A stretch of DNA of 64,000 bases from Tribonema minus. Its lineage: Eukaryota; Sar; Xanthophyceae; Tribonematales; Tribonemataceae. The notes below the pieces were generated by a model. The model saw only the letters and a list, made by a program, of their open reading frames with translations, had not been told where the DNA came from and did not search any database. The stretch covers positions 124,001 through 188,000 of the forward strand of contig JAFCMP010000001.1 of assembly GCA_017506865.1 (NCBI GenBank), read 5' to 3'. Positions 53,049 to 64,000 of the stretch are shown here, piece after piece. The translations under genes and the position numbers were made by a program. Positions within the stretch are counted from its first letter, which is position 1; every line of letters begins with the position of its first letter.

Positions 53049-56000
53049 ATGGAAGTGGAAAGCGAACAAGCGCCAAAGCTCAGCCTGAGGATTCACGAGA
53101 CTATAAAGGAGAAGCAGAGTGCGAACGGCCTAAGGCATGGCGACTACCTTCAGTACAGGCACTACTGCAGCAGGCGGCTTAGACGCGTGCGAACCAACAA
53201 GCAGGTCAAGTTTACCTTCGGCAAGGGCAAACAGTTCACCAAGAAGACGCTGACGTTGGACATGGCGAAGAAGTGAGTACTGACATGGCTGATCGTCGTT
53301 GTCCAACCTACGGATTGCATGCTGCCAATGCGGGATGTATGCCATGCGTTGATCTCTTGAATCTGCTTCTGTATTCCCCTGCTGCAGCGCTGCGTTTCTG
53401 GAAATACCACTGATGTTTGCGGAGCGATCATGGGCCTTCGCCATGCAACTGAAGCAGGTGCGTACCGAGCAGAGTGCAAGTGATCAAGTGCCCTCATTTT
53501 GTTTTGCATAAGTTTGCCACTGTGTTCCTTGATGCGTGCACATGCACAGCAGCAGCAGGTTGCATTTAGGATCAGCATTACGATAGCAGCAGTTCATAGT
53601 TATCGGTGTGCAGTCAAATTCGGCAATGACATGGCATTTCGCGAATGCTCAGCGTGATCGTCACAGCACTGGGTCACATCAGACAAAGTGCACCAAACTG
53701 TTACCATGTACATCATGAACTTCCTTTATGACCCTGCCATTGTCTAAGCAGCGCAGGCCTGTAGCACCGTCCCTCACACACGCCCCGTCTGGCATCTCAA
53801 ATGCAACTGCATTCCTCAGCGCGAATTCTGCGCCGAGCTGTGGCGAAGGACAAGATGGTGCTCTCCCAGACATTCTACTCAAACTCATCCACACCTCGTT
53901 CAATTTCATGTGTCGCGCAGGACCTGGGCAGCTCAAGTTCAACTTCAAGTGCGGAGCGTCACCACCTGATGCGCCGCCTCAGCAAAGCGGCCAAGTGGGC
54001 GAGCGACCTCGAGACGCTGTGCGCGGCCGCGGGCGACGAACGCACCGCGCTGGAGGCGTGCGCGTACGCGGCGTTCATGTGCGGAAATGTGCTGCTGGAG
54101 AAGGAGAGCTGGGGGGGGGCGCTGGAGAAGCTCACCACGGTGCACAGGGTGTGTCGCGAGCTGGGGCAGGTCGGGGATCTGGCGGACCAGGACCTGTTTT
54201 CGGCGCGCGCGGAGGAGATAGAGCCCAGGTGCGCGTCGAGCCTGCTGCGCACTGGCGCGACGGCTTGCCAGATATGTGCGTGGCTTCATTCTTGAAGAAG
54301 GAGACAGCAGCAGCTGCGCAGTGCAAGTGCCGCCGCTGCGTGCGAGAACTGTGCTCGTTGGTTGCGCGTGTTGCAGGCGTATGTCAGGCTACCTTCACGT
54401 TTCAGTTGACATTTATCTGATGGCATTGATGACACAAATCCAAACGTTTGTGATGTCAACAGTGCAGCTCATCGGCAGTAAAACAAGTTATGCTCTGTTG
54501 GGTGCCACCACGCCAGCTTCCTGTTGGTCTTTGCTCGCAAATGGCAACAGGACGTCTGTGTCCAGCACTACACGTATCTCCTGAACAAGGATAACATCAT
54601 TACAGGAGCAGCGAGGTCATAACTTCCGGCCGTGTTAGTGTCAAGGACAGCACATCTGAACAGATGCCATGCTACTGTTGAGCATGCCTTAGCCACTCAG
54701 CCTCACCTAAGTCTGCAGTGCAGCAGCAGTGCCCGGCGATACCCATGATCATCGGCATTCACGGGATTGGTGGCGCTGCTGCTGTTGTCGGCGCACCACT
54801 CCCATCGCCCGCTACCGCAACCGCAGCGTGCGCTACTGCAAGTACAACCTTAGCAAGGCCGGCGGCGCCACCACCGCCACGGAGTCGTTCAGCCTGGACC
54901 AGCAGAACGACGGCGGCGGCGGCGGCGGCCTGCTCGCCGCCAAGCTGGCCAGCGTTGTGTCTGAGGCGCGGCTGCAGCAGGCCAAGGCGCTGGCGCACGT
55001 TGACTGGCAGGCGCGCCGCATACCGGTGCGCGGGCAGGGGCTGAGCGTGGCGCTGATCGCGGCGCGCGAGGCCAGCAGGGGGCTGGAGGCAGCGCTCAGG
55101 ACGGGGGGGGGCGTGGGGGGGCGCAACGACGCGCTCAGCGTGCGCGTGCTCAACGGCTGGGATGATGTGGCGGGGGAGGCGGCGAAAGAGACGGCGGCGC
55201 TGCAGGGCAAGGTGCGTGCATGGGTGTGCATTAATGCGCACTTTGTGTGTGACTAGCAGTTGGCGTGGGTGTGAAAGGGCAGGCAGACCACCAGAGTTGA
55301 AGTTGAGGAGTGTGCGCCTAGGGTTGGGATTAGCATTTAGGGTAAAGAGAGTGGCAGGTGCACAGAGTCGACGCGCTGCTTGTGAATGCAGGTGTGGAAG
55401 GTGATGGATGAGCGCAGATTACGACAGTTGCGCGCAACTGCCCGTCGCTTCGCCTCCTGCCTATGCAACAAAGCATGGTCGTGGACTGTTTGTCGGTACT
55501 TGTGATTTAGGAGTGCTTGTGAGTGTATGACAGTGTCAATATGCAATGCAGTACCATTGTACACATCCTGGCCTCTGTTTCATGTCACTTACTTCAATTG
55601 AAATAAATGTGGCCTGATGGATTGCTGCCGCCCTGCGAGTGAGTGCAGGTGCCGATGGAGCAACATATTTGGTACTTTGGGTTAGGGCTAGGGTTAGGGT
55701 CAGGTCTAGGGTTACTGTATGGTTAAGGTTAGGTTTGGGTAAGAAACGGAAGGCAGCAAACCGCTGAGCCTGTCAAAAGCATCATGCATTTATGAGAGTT
55801 TTTTGCGAGACGGCGTAGTAATGTTATGCCAAATTGCTGAAATTTGCTACCTACCCATGTGTGCTTGCCCCTGTCAACTTGGCAGGGGGGTGGTGCGAGG
55901 GTGGAGGGGCAGCGAATGGAGCTGGCACTGCTGTCCGCCTACGCCAAGCACAGCAAACTGAGGCTCATGGTGAAGAGGAATGAGGCGCTGGTGGAGGGTC

Positions 56001-59000
56001 TCAAACAGGTCAGCACGGCGTGGCGCTGTTGCTGCGATGATGCTCAACATGAAGTACCGTAACATCATATTTGAAGTACGATACAGATGTGCTAGCTTGC
56101 GAGAGTGTGTGTTGCGCCTTTTCATTGATTCTCGTTTTGGGCGCGAAAGAGCCCAGATGATTGATGCAATGCTTGGTACCAGAGTCTACATGAAATCTTG
56201 TGAGAAACAACAAGTACTGATGCTCATCGATGATTACTCTAATTAACATTGCCAAACGGCACCCCCCCCCCCAACTACGCCTTCGCCCATCTGTCCGCCC
56301 CCTCTGGACTCCACCATGTGTGTCTTGTACTTCAGTGGTAGTAGTAGTACTTCGAAGTATGGTGATCGTCGAGGCCGGTACGTTGGAGTATAGAAGCATG
56401 TATGCTGAGGGTATGTATGCCGGTTTGTATACAGGCAACATGTTACATCGCAACTCTTTCACTCGTGTCAGCGCACCTGAAGTGCGTCTGCAGCTCTCAC
56501 ATTGGCGATGCCATGTGTGACGTCACGTGCGCCCGCCTTGCATGGCAAACAGACTTGCTACATGGCAAGTAAGGACCATTGCGTTTTTTTCGAGCGGCTT
56601 TGTCACACGTCACCTTGCGGCACAGGCAGCATTAGGCACAACATGCTGTACACTGATGTGCTTGTGTGAATGTTCACATCATTGCATGCTCGGCATATAT
56701 TGCTTCTAGTACCAGTAGGGACACAACAAGACACCGTCCACTGCCATGGGGCACCACGGCCGTCCATCATTCTACTGACTTGATCATCATGATCACTGCT
56801 GTCACCGGTTCAGGTGCCCCATCTCTGTTGCATGACGCACCAGCACATGAAGATCAACGCCATTGCCCTCACCGTTTCTGCTGCCTGTGCACCGCTGTGT
56901 ACCTTTACACACACACCGTGCCATGCGGTCGTGATGACTCTGATTCTGACCCTGACTCTCGCATTCTTCCCATCAAACCCGACACATGGCAACAGGCCAG
57001 CACTGGGGGCTCTGAGCCGCGCAACGCCGACATTGTGCACCTGTACAAGGCGCTCATGCAGAATGTGCGCGAGATGAAGGACTGCCTGAGCGTTGCTGCC
57101 GCTGCTACGGACCTGGCCAGCAGCGAGTCTGCGGACATGGACGTTGACGTTGATGACGAACACGAGGCCGCGCTGGCGGAGGTGGAGGCTGACGAGGCAT
57201 GGTGAGATGAGCATCATCACTCATGAGTTTTGATGAAACGATGAAGGAATGCTTCAGTGCTGGTGGAGGTGCAGGCTGACGAGGCATGTCGAGATGAGCA
57301 TCATCGCCATGACAAGCAGCGAATGCCACTTGAAGGTGCGCTGCGCCAACCTCTTAGTAGCCCCTGGTTCTGTGCGGTTCTTGTCAAAATGCATCAGGTG
57401 GTTCTACTGTGCAAGTGCTTGCGTAAAAGCACCCTGAAAATGCATGATGAGAGCCCACTGCCCATACATACCCCCCCCCCCCCTCCCCCTCTTAATTGAA
57501 GCCTAGTCATTGACCCCTTGTCGCTTTGCAACACCGCAGGTACCGTGCCTGCCGCTGCTTCTACCTGTCAGAGGCCTACGCAGAGCAGGGCAAGTGGCAA
57601 GAGGCAAGCGCGCTGCTGGAGTCTCATGCGCCGTCGCTGTGCGATGAGGCACTGGACAAGGCAGAGGACCTCGCAGACGTGCAGCGGGAGGGCGCAAAGA
57701 CTCAGACTTTGACTCGCACGGACAGAATCAAGGAACTCGCCAGGTGCGTGTGACTACTTGCGGCCTCTCTGCGTTGAGCACTGTTGGCTTCTGAAAAGCA
57801 TGTTGGAATGACCGACAGTCGCCTGAGCATGATCTAGTGTTTCCAAAATGTATGCATGTATTGTTGCATGCTCGCAGTGTTTCATCGTGAGTTGAGGTGT
57901 CTGTGACAATTAATCAGACTGTTTGAAGTATGACCTTAGGACAACGCAACCATGCTGGCTCAACATTAATTATCGCAATGCAGGCAGGTGGTCAGCCAGT
58001 CGGCTTCTTGGATGCATGACCTACGTAACTGTGCTGTCGCGGTACCTTGCGCCAGTGGGGAAGGGGCTGAGCACTTGGTGCTGTGGTGGCAATTGTGCAC
58101 TGAACACTGAACACAGATTCCCCAACGAGAATATTGCATGTGCGCATAAATCATCAACACTGCATGTTGACTCGTGGCGGCAACATGGCACCATGTGCGC
58201 ATAGATTATCGACACAACATATTGACACGCTATGTCGACATTACGTTGAATTGTGGTGCAGTATGGTGGAGGGTGGCCGCCTGCGCGCAGCTGCCAGCCT
58301 GTACTTGGCACCACACACGGAGCCCAAGGAACAGGTGGACCAAGATGCCAACGAGGAGGTACGTGCGCGTGTGCTTCGTGCATGCAGTATGTTTGTATGC
58401 AGATGATAATCACAAGCCTCTGCGGCTGGGAGCTTGCTCACATGCAGAGTGCATTGCTACGGTGTTGAGGTGCGTACATACACATACGTCGTATACTTCC
58501 ACATATAAACATACAACACACCATACTTACCTGCTCTGAGGCACTAGGTATGTAGCTGTGGTGTCTTACTCTAACTAAATGTACGTATGATGTCTGCCCC
58601 TGGGGGTAGGTCCATCACTTAGGTAATGGTTCGGGGTTAGTGGCCAGCTGCTACCTGCATGATGTCAATGATGATGCGTATGCAATTGCAATTATTCATA
58701 GATTGTGGCCGAGGTGTGTGGAGTTGACTTTGGTCAGCTGTGACTGTGACTGTGGGGGTAGACACTTTGACATGCAATGATGCCAAATTGTCTACGATAC
58801 CAGAGGAGTGGCAGTTCTCCTACAAGTGGTTGATGTTACACGCAATGCTCAGGACGTGTGCAGGGCATGTCATGAAATTGCGTCGCTCTCCGCATCAAGC
58901 GCCATATGCATTTTACGTTTTGACAACAAAAGGGCAGCAATGAAAGCACCGCTCACACACCGCTGACAAACTGATTGAGTGTGGTCGAGCTGTGTGTAGA

Positions 59001-60185
59001 TGCCATGTTACACGGTGTGGCAATCCGCTGACAAGCATGACACCGCGTTTGGTGCTGCCAGGGTGATGAGCACGAGGACAGCGGCACGTCACCAGCATCA
59101 GAAGCATTGCCGGATAGAACGCTGTTGGAGCGCTTGTACGACTTTGATGATGGCGCAGACTCAACGCCAGCACCAGCAGATGGGTCGCCTGCCGAACCGA
59201 CCACTTTTCGGTGAGCATGCGGCAGTGTGATGTTGCTTTTTGGCTGTACATGTACATATGCCGATGTTGTGCTGTATTATTACTACGCTAAGGGGAAGGC
59301 AGCAGATTGGCACACAAAACTCATGCATAAACTTAGCAATGATGTATTGTCGTTGCGCTGGTATGGAGGAAGGGGTCGAAGCCGCTGACAGTGTCAGCAC
59401 CTGGGGGAACCCCAGCATCTCCCTAAATTGACCCCCCCCCCCTCTGTGATCACCTGACCCTACCCCCTCAAAGCAACGAGGGGCAGGGTGGGTGGGCTTT
59501 CTATGCTAACCTACCAGCTAGTACTCTGCTGCAGCTACGTGCCTACACTTGCTGAGCGGTACCCGTCAAGAATTGCTGCACGTGCTGCTTCCCCCCCCCG
59601 GACGCTTCGCAAACAGTACACATAGGGCTCTAAGGGCCCGTCCGATTTTAGTTTTTTGCAATCTTATCCAACGCATCAAGCCCACCTTGGGGCTGCTATA
59701 AATACATAAGATCATAAGTACACATGGCCTGTTCCCCTTATGTCAGCTTTGTCCACAAACGCCATTTCAAATGGCGGCATCACAAAGTGCGGTTGTTACT
59801 GCAATGAAGCATGCGCTTGGTGCAGAGATGATGTCGAGTTTAAACTATTGGAATAGGCAACTTTTTTACTAATGCACTGCTTCAACGTGCCGTTGCATTG
59901 TACGCGCTGTGGGTGCAGCATCACACGCACTGCGCCCATGGACTGACTCACATGTGCTATATTCCAACTAAATTTACTCATGTGCTTCTGTGCAGAATCG
60001 AGGCCATCCCTCCACGCCTGGCACCCATCCCTGCCAAGCCCCTTTTGCTGGATGGCGCCTTCAACTTACACTTGCAGTTCCCAGACCTGTCGGCAAGAGC
60101 GGGAGCGCCAGAGGCAGCTGCCACCGCTGCCAACACACGCGGCAGCCTCACGGGTCTGGTGCGCTGGGCATTTGGGCGAGGATGA
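53049..60185 (+). CDS. SRP68: Signal recognition particle subunit SRP68
   Basis: Ten exons with agreeing phases: 53049-53272, 53388-53457, 53921-54228, 54827-55211, 55886-56008, 56996-57201, 57540-57743, 58262-58358, 59062-59210 and 59996-60185 (TGA), giving 651 aa (human about 627). SRP68 binds the SRP RNA through its N-terminal domain and pairs with SRP72 in the cytosolic particle that targets ribosomes to the ER. Seen here: the N-terminal signature HGDYLQYRHYCSRRLRRVR, then PLMFAERSWAFAMQLKQ; the tetratricopeptide-like helices EEIEPSVRYCKYNL; the TPR block WYRACRCFYLSEAYAEQGKW; and the C-terminal PIPAKPLLLDGAFNLHLQFP with GLVRWAFG at the end. Exon 4 carries a Gly-rich insertion. The start of the exon at 56996 is the least certain border. 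Confidence 0.92.
55674..55740. repeat. Degenerate telomere-like tract in an SRP68 intron
   Basis: Several TTAGGG-like units with substitutions (GGGTTAGGGCTAGGGTTAGG and so on) follow one another in the intron between exons 55211 and 55886. Another short tract lies upstream at about 55317-55345. Confidence 0.75.
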
Positions 60186-61398
60186 GCTGCTAACATGCGC
60201 AGCCAAACACAGCATAATGCACACTTTCATTGCGCGCTTCATTGGCAGGGCGCTTGTGTTTTTTGGCTGGTTGCTTCTTGCTCGCAGCAACATTTGCTAT
60301 GCTGCTCCTTCACCGCAACACTTTTGTACACCATAGCATGCTTTGTGAGAAGAAAAGCGGAAGGCACGCTACACCTCATTCTGAACTACCAGCCAAGGTA
60401 GCAAGCTTGACATCGACCAGCCAGGTCATTTCGTGCCAGAAGCGAGAATCGACAATAATTGCATGACCACTGCCACATCACGAAGACACATAGGTACACC
60501 AAAAGGCAATGAAACACAACGCTTATAAATACACAGGGACAGCCTGGCAGCAGGACTACAATGTAGGTGCTGTGGTTCGCCTGCCAAAAATGCTGTAGGC
60601 AGTGGAGGCGCTGCTGTCGGACAAGCAGGCAGTAATGGTAGCATCAGACAGCAAGAGACAGCAAGAGAGGGACGGCACACTGCTAAACAACCATGTAGTT
60701 TTTTGCTTTTTGGCAATCTGCGGCACAGGCCCTACAGGCAGATGTGCTGTTGACGCCCTGTGCGTGTGTAGTGTAGTGACAAATGTATGCAACGCCAGTA
60801 GCGCAAATCTACTAAAGCCCAATTCACTGTGGTCCCGCGCAATGCCCCCAGCCTCAGAGGTTCATGTACTACATTCACAGTGTGGCGTTCCTGTCGTATC
60901 CTAATTGTGAGTGGGCGTTCATGAAATCTCAATGCGCGGTTGTAATGGCCGTAAACGTGGCCCTCTCTGCCCAGAGCTGACTTCTTGCCAGTTGCTGGTA
61001 CGCCATGATGCCTGACACGCGAAGTGCAGCACGCAGATGCAGCAGTGAAAGTGACACCATAATCAGCAATGTGCAAAATTGGCTTGACATGCATTTCAGA
61101 GTGCTGTCCACATGGCATTTGTCAAGTGCCCTCATGCCCCCTTTCATCATGCAGGAGGTGATTGGTGAGAAGATGCAAACTCCCTGCACATAACACAGGG
61201 TAGATTTTCTTGACAGCACGTCCCCTCACTGCGAACGTCATGGCAAGCAGCGGCTGTACAAGCGCCTCGCCGCCCCCCTTCCAGAGGCGTACATACTGCA
61301 ACCTGGCTTTTGCGTCAAGCCCTGCAACCTCTTGGCAGCAAATGGCACTTACTTGAGATCTTGCGTGTAGGTGGAGTCAGAGTCAGAGTCAGGGAGTC
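60186..61398. other. Convergent intergenic region, no gene seen
   Basis: Between the 3' ends of SRP68 (+) and the lumen protein gene (-). Open frames are short with no recognised domain. A short GAGTCAGAGTCAG run occurs at about 61375-61393, next to the stop codon of the minus-strand gene. Confidence 0.45.
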
Positions 61399-63912
61399 TC
61401 AGTCCAGCTGGAGCGTCCTCAGGATCTCTTCAAAGTTGAGCTTTGCCGCGGCGATGCTCTTCTTGGCGGCCTTGATGAAGTTGGTGCCCTTGAGCTGACC
61501 GCCGCCAGAGAAGTCGGCAAAGTTGGCCGAGTACAGGTCGTTCTCCGCATCTGATAAGTCTGTGAGTACTGCTTGGTAGGCCTCCACAAAGTCCGCAAGG
61601 TCAATTTCCTCCTGCGTATATATACATGCGTACAGGGGGCAGCGCGGCACCAAGGTCGGCATCACGTCTGCCCGTGAATAACAGCCATCGTCCAGGCACA
61701 TCTGTACATGATTTTACATATTCTCTAAAGTACACAAGCACATTTCGACAACTGGTGCTGTCGCTGTCATGGTTTGCAACAGTCCGTAGCAAAAATACAT
61801 TGATCTAGCATTGCATACAGATGTGCGGCGGCAGTGCCGCATCAGGCACCCACGCTGTTGTGCAATGGTGGCGGGGGGGCAGCAGGCATCAACTAGCCCG
61901 CTCAATGAATATTTCTGTTTCCACTGTGCTTCGACCCAGCTCACTGCATACGTTGCAGTAGTAGTTGCAGTTTCACACGCAGGTTGTGCAGGACGTGTGC
62001 GCGTGCTGAAGCTTGCAAACTCACTGCGCAATGTCACATGCTGAAGACAGCACCAGGTAAGCTAAGCTGCGGCACAACAACGTGTCAGTGCTTACCACCA
62101 GGTGATGGCTGCCGTAGCCCTGTTGAACTACCTACCTCGCCGCAAACAAAGGCGTGTGCTTACGCCGACAGTGCGTCCTCATAGGGCAATGGAACTGTCC
62201 CCGGAACTGCACCATCACCGGCAGGAACTTGATGCGCCTGTCGAAGCACTTCCTACTTCATGTGTGTGGGTTTCAGCTCCAGCAGTTCAATAGCAGGATT
62301 CAGGCGTGTTTCACAACATGTGCGCTACATGGCGGTTATGTCCACAGATGGCACTTACAGTTCTACCGTGTGTATTTTGGTAACGCCACCCACAAAAGAA
62401 CAGCGTTTGTTGAGGTTCCTACTTGAGGACCAAAGATACGCAGTTAGACGTGACAGCAGCAGTGCTCACCGCCACATCTTCGCTATCGCGGATCGCCGAG
62501 AACGTCTTCTTCACAGCGGACAGAGGCGAACTCACGCCCACGGTGCCTATTTTGCGCCGCACAGCATCGCCATCGGTGCTGCCCGCAGGTGCCACCGCAT
62601 CCCAATTTGCCAGCAAGTCTTTCAGGGCTGCATACTGTAGCTTGAGCAGGGGGAACCAAGACGCCGCCACCTTGGGGTCGCCCTGGTGATGAGGGGGTGG
62701 CACAAGGGGGCAAGCTGAGGTGGGGCACATGAGGTGTGTTGAAGTATGTGTGCATGGAGATAGACACTGCTTTTTACCTGGGCATCATGCTGACACGCAA
62801 TAGATTGGAGGGGGGTCAGCAAGGAGGGGTGTGTGGCTAGCGGCAGTGCGATTTGCCAGGGATACTTGCACAGCTTTTGCATGCATCTGGTGCGTACAAC
62901 GCAATGACAGTTCACTGGTGTAGTATACTGTGTGAAAGCTAGCCTCATGGCGCAGCGCCTTAAGGTTAGGGTTAGCCGGCCTTGCCACCTGCAGCACCAT
63001 CAGATGAGACCCTATGTTCAACACAGCAGCTGCCTGCTGGCAGTCACACCCAACTGTAATGCGCATGCAATGCTTTCTAGCGCCATACCTACCCACGTGT
63101 CTGTGATGCCTGTTGTTGTTGCTGCAGTTGCTCCATACTGATAGGCGGTCCGCAGGTGGTTGATTCTATCTACACATACGTTATGCATCATTGAAAACGC
63201 AAAGAATTGTAAGGGCAGTAAGGGCCCTCATCAAGCTTATGTACACGAATGGCACCAAATGCCACACTCAGTGGCATGCTACGCCACAACATGCATTGTA
63301 GTATGTGGGCAATGACTTCGATTGAGCACACCCTTGTCAGACCTAGCAGGTGGCGGATAATGCCAATCCTCAAAAGTACAGAGTACAGATATTCGGCCAC
63401 GGCAACGCTTAGCGATAAGTACACTACAATAAAGCTACAATAGAGCTATACTTCTATATAAATGTCTTCTAGATCGTGGTGAATGCCTACATCAGGTGAT
63501 CCCATGTCCCGCGATAGACTCAAATGACCAGTTTGTACTACGAATTGAATCTTGTGCCGAAAATCAATAAGCATCCGTTCAGTTGTTCATACAAGAGATG
63601 CAAGACGTGGTGCATCTGACGCTATGTGCTCACCGTCGGGCCCCACGCAGCATCATTCGCCCACGCACTTGAGCCCCATGGCATGGCAATTAGAGCAGCC
63701 GCTGCGCCTGTCGCCAGGCCAAAATCCCTTCTCGTGCATGACTCTGCAACTCTGCCGCTGATGCCGGCCTTGAGCTCCGCGCTAGCAGTGACAGTCCTAC
63801 GCGAGCATCGTCGTATCACGGATCCTCGCGGTCTCTGTCGGGCGAGGCCATTAAAGGCATCTGCTGAGCTGCAGGTCGCGAGCACAACTCCGCAGAACAG
63901 CCCCCGCTTCAT
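61399..63912 (-). CDS. Thylakoid-lumen protein, possibly a PsbQ/Psb31-like photosystem II extrinsic subunit
   Basis: Minus-strand exons 63912-63634, 62682-62470 and 61611-61399 (TGA) join in phase 0 to give 234 aa. The N-terminus is tripartite: a signal peptide ending ADAF|N (MKRGLFCGVVLATCSSADAF), an Arg/Ser-rich plastid transit part, then a twin-arginine thylakoid signal (RRDFGLATGAAAALIAM, cleaved after SSAWA). The mature part of about 150 residues is all helical: WFPLLKLQYAALKDLLANWD, AVRRKIGTVGVSSPL, IDLADFVEAYQAVLTDLSDA, and a C-terminal helix rich in Ala and Lys. A helical lumenal protein with this tripartite leader resembles PsbQ-type and diatom Psb31 extrinsic PSII subunits; lumenal location is firm, the PSII assignment tentative. 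ATG 63948 would add 12 residues that weaken the signal peptide. Confidence 0.75.
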
Positions 63913-64000
63913 GATCGCTCCTGTCCAGGACTGATTGCACTTCAACATCTACTTCAACATCACCAATTCTCAGATCCCTAGCACGGTTGGGGAGAGGGGC
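63913..64000. promoter_or_regulatory. 5' flank of the lumen protein gene
   Basis: The 88 bases upstream of the chosen start contain two ACTTCAACATC copies (63938-63961) of the dispersed TTCAAC motif. The promoter is probably cut by the window edge. Confidence 0.3.

Overview
This is eukaryotic nuclear DNA from a photosynthetic alga, most likely a photosynthetic stramenopile (ochrophyte) or another lineage with a red-type complex plastid. The evidence is internal. Genes are broken by many GT-AG introns. Two predicted plastid proteins start with a signal peptide whose cleavage region reads ASAF or ADAF, the motif typical of such plastids; one then carries a twin-arginine thylakoid signal. A third, a fibrillin, starts with a plain signal peptide. 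There are short TTAGGG-type tracts. A ciliary gene (CFAP299) implies a flagellated stage. The species cannot be named from this.

Layout. 1-3.0 kb: CFAP299 (+). 4.5-9.3 kb: tRNA CCA-adding enzyme (-), with an exact 300-bp tandem duplication in an intron. 11.2-13.3 kb: an unrecognised five-exon gene (-). 16.2-20.5 kb: a coiled-coil protein (-), divergently paired across 86 bp with a plastid fibrillin (PAP) gene (+, 20.6-23.0 kb). 23.8-36.9 kb: a repeat-rich block. It holds two copies of a flanking repeat plus F-box promoter, a decayed reverse-oriented retrotransposon carrying a 567-bp MITE-like insert, a nearly intact forward R2-like non-LTR retrotransposon, and an intronless F-box/LRR gene. 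38.0-44.2 kb: a PDZ-VPS9 protein (-). 44.7-48.2 kb: a Psq/CENP-B-type helix-turn-helix protein (+). 49.9-52.3 kb: a predicted plastid membrane-anchored P-loop ATPase (+). 53.0-60.2 kb: SRP68 (+). 61.4-63.9 kb: a thylakoid-lumen protein (-).

The genes are ordinary housekeeping, ciliary, trafficking and plastid genes and do not form a pathway. The most informative part is the 23.8-36.9 kb block. A paralogous empty site gives the retrotransposon boundaries. The decayed sister copy shows that one of the two in-frame stops in the full element was formerly a glutamine codon. The least explained gene is the plastid ATPase, whose intron also encodes a near-perfect 34-bp hairpin. Exon models were built by hand from reading frame, phase and splice signals; no alignment or RNA evidence was available.
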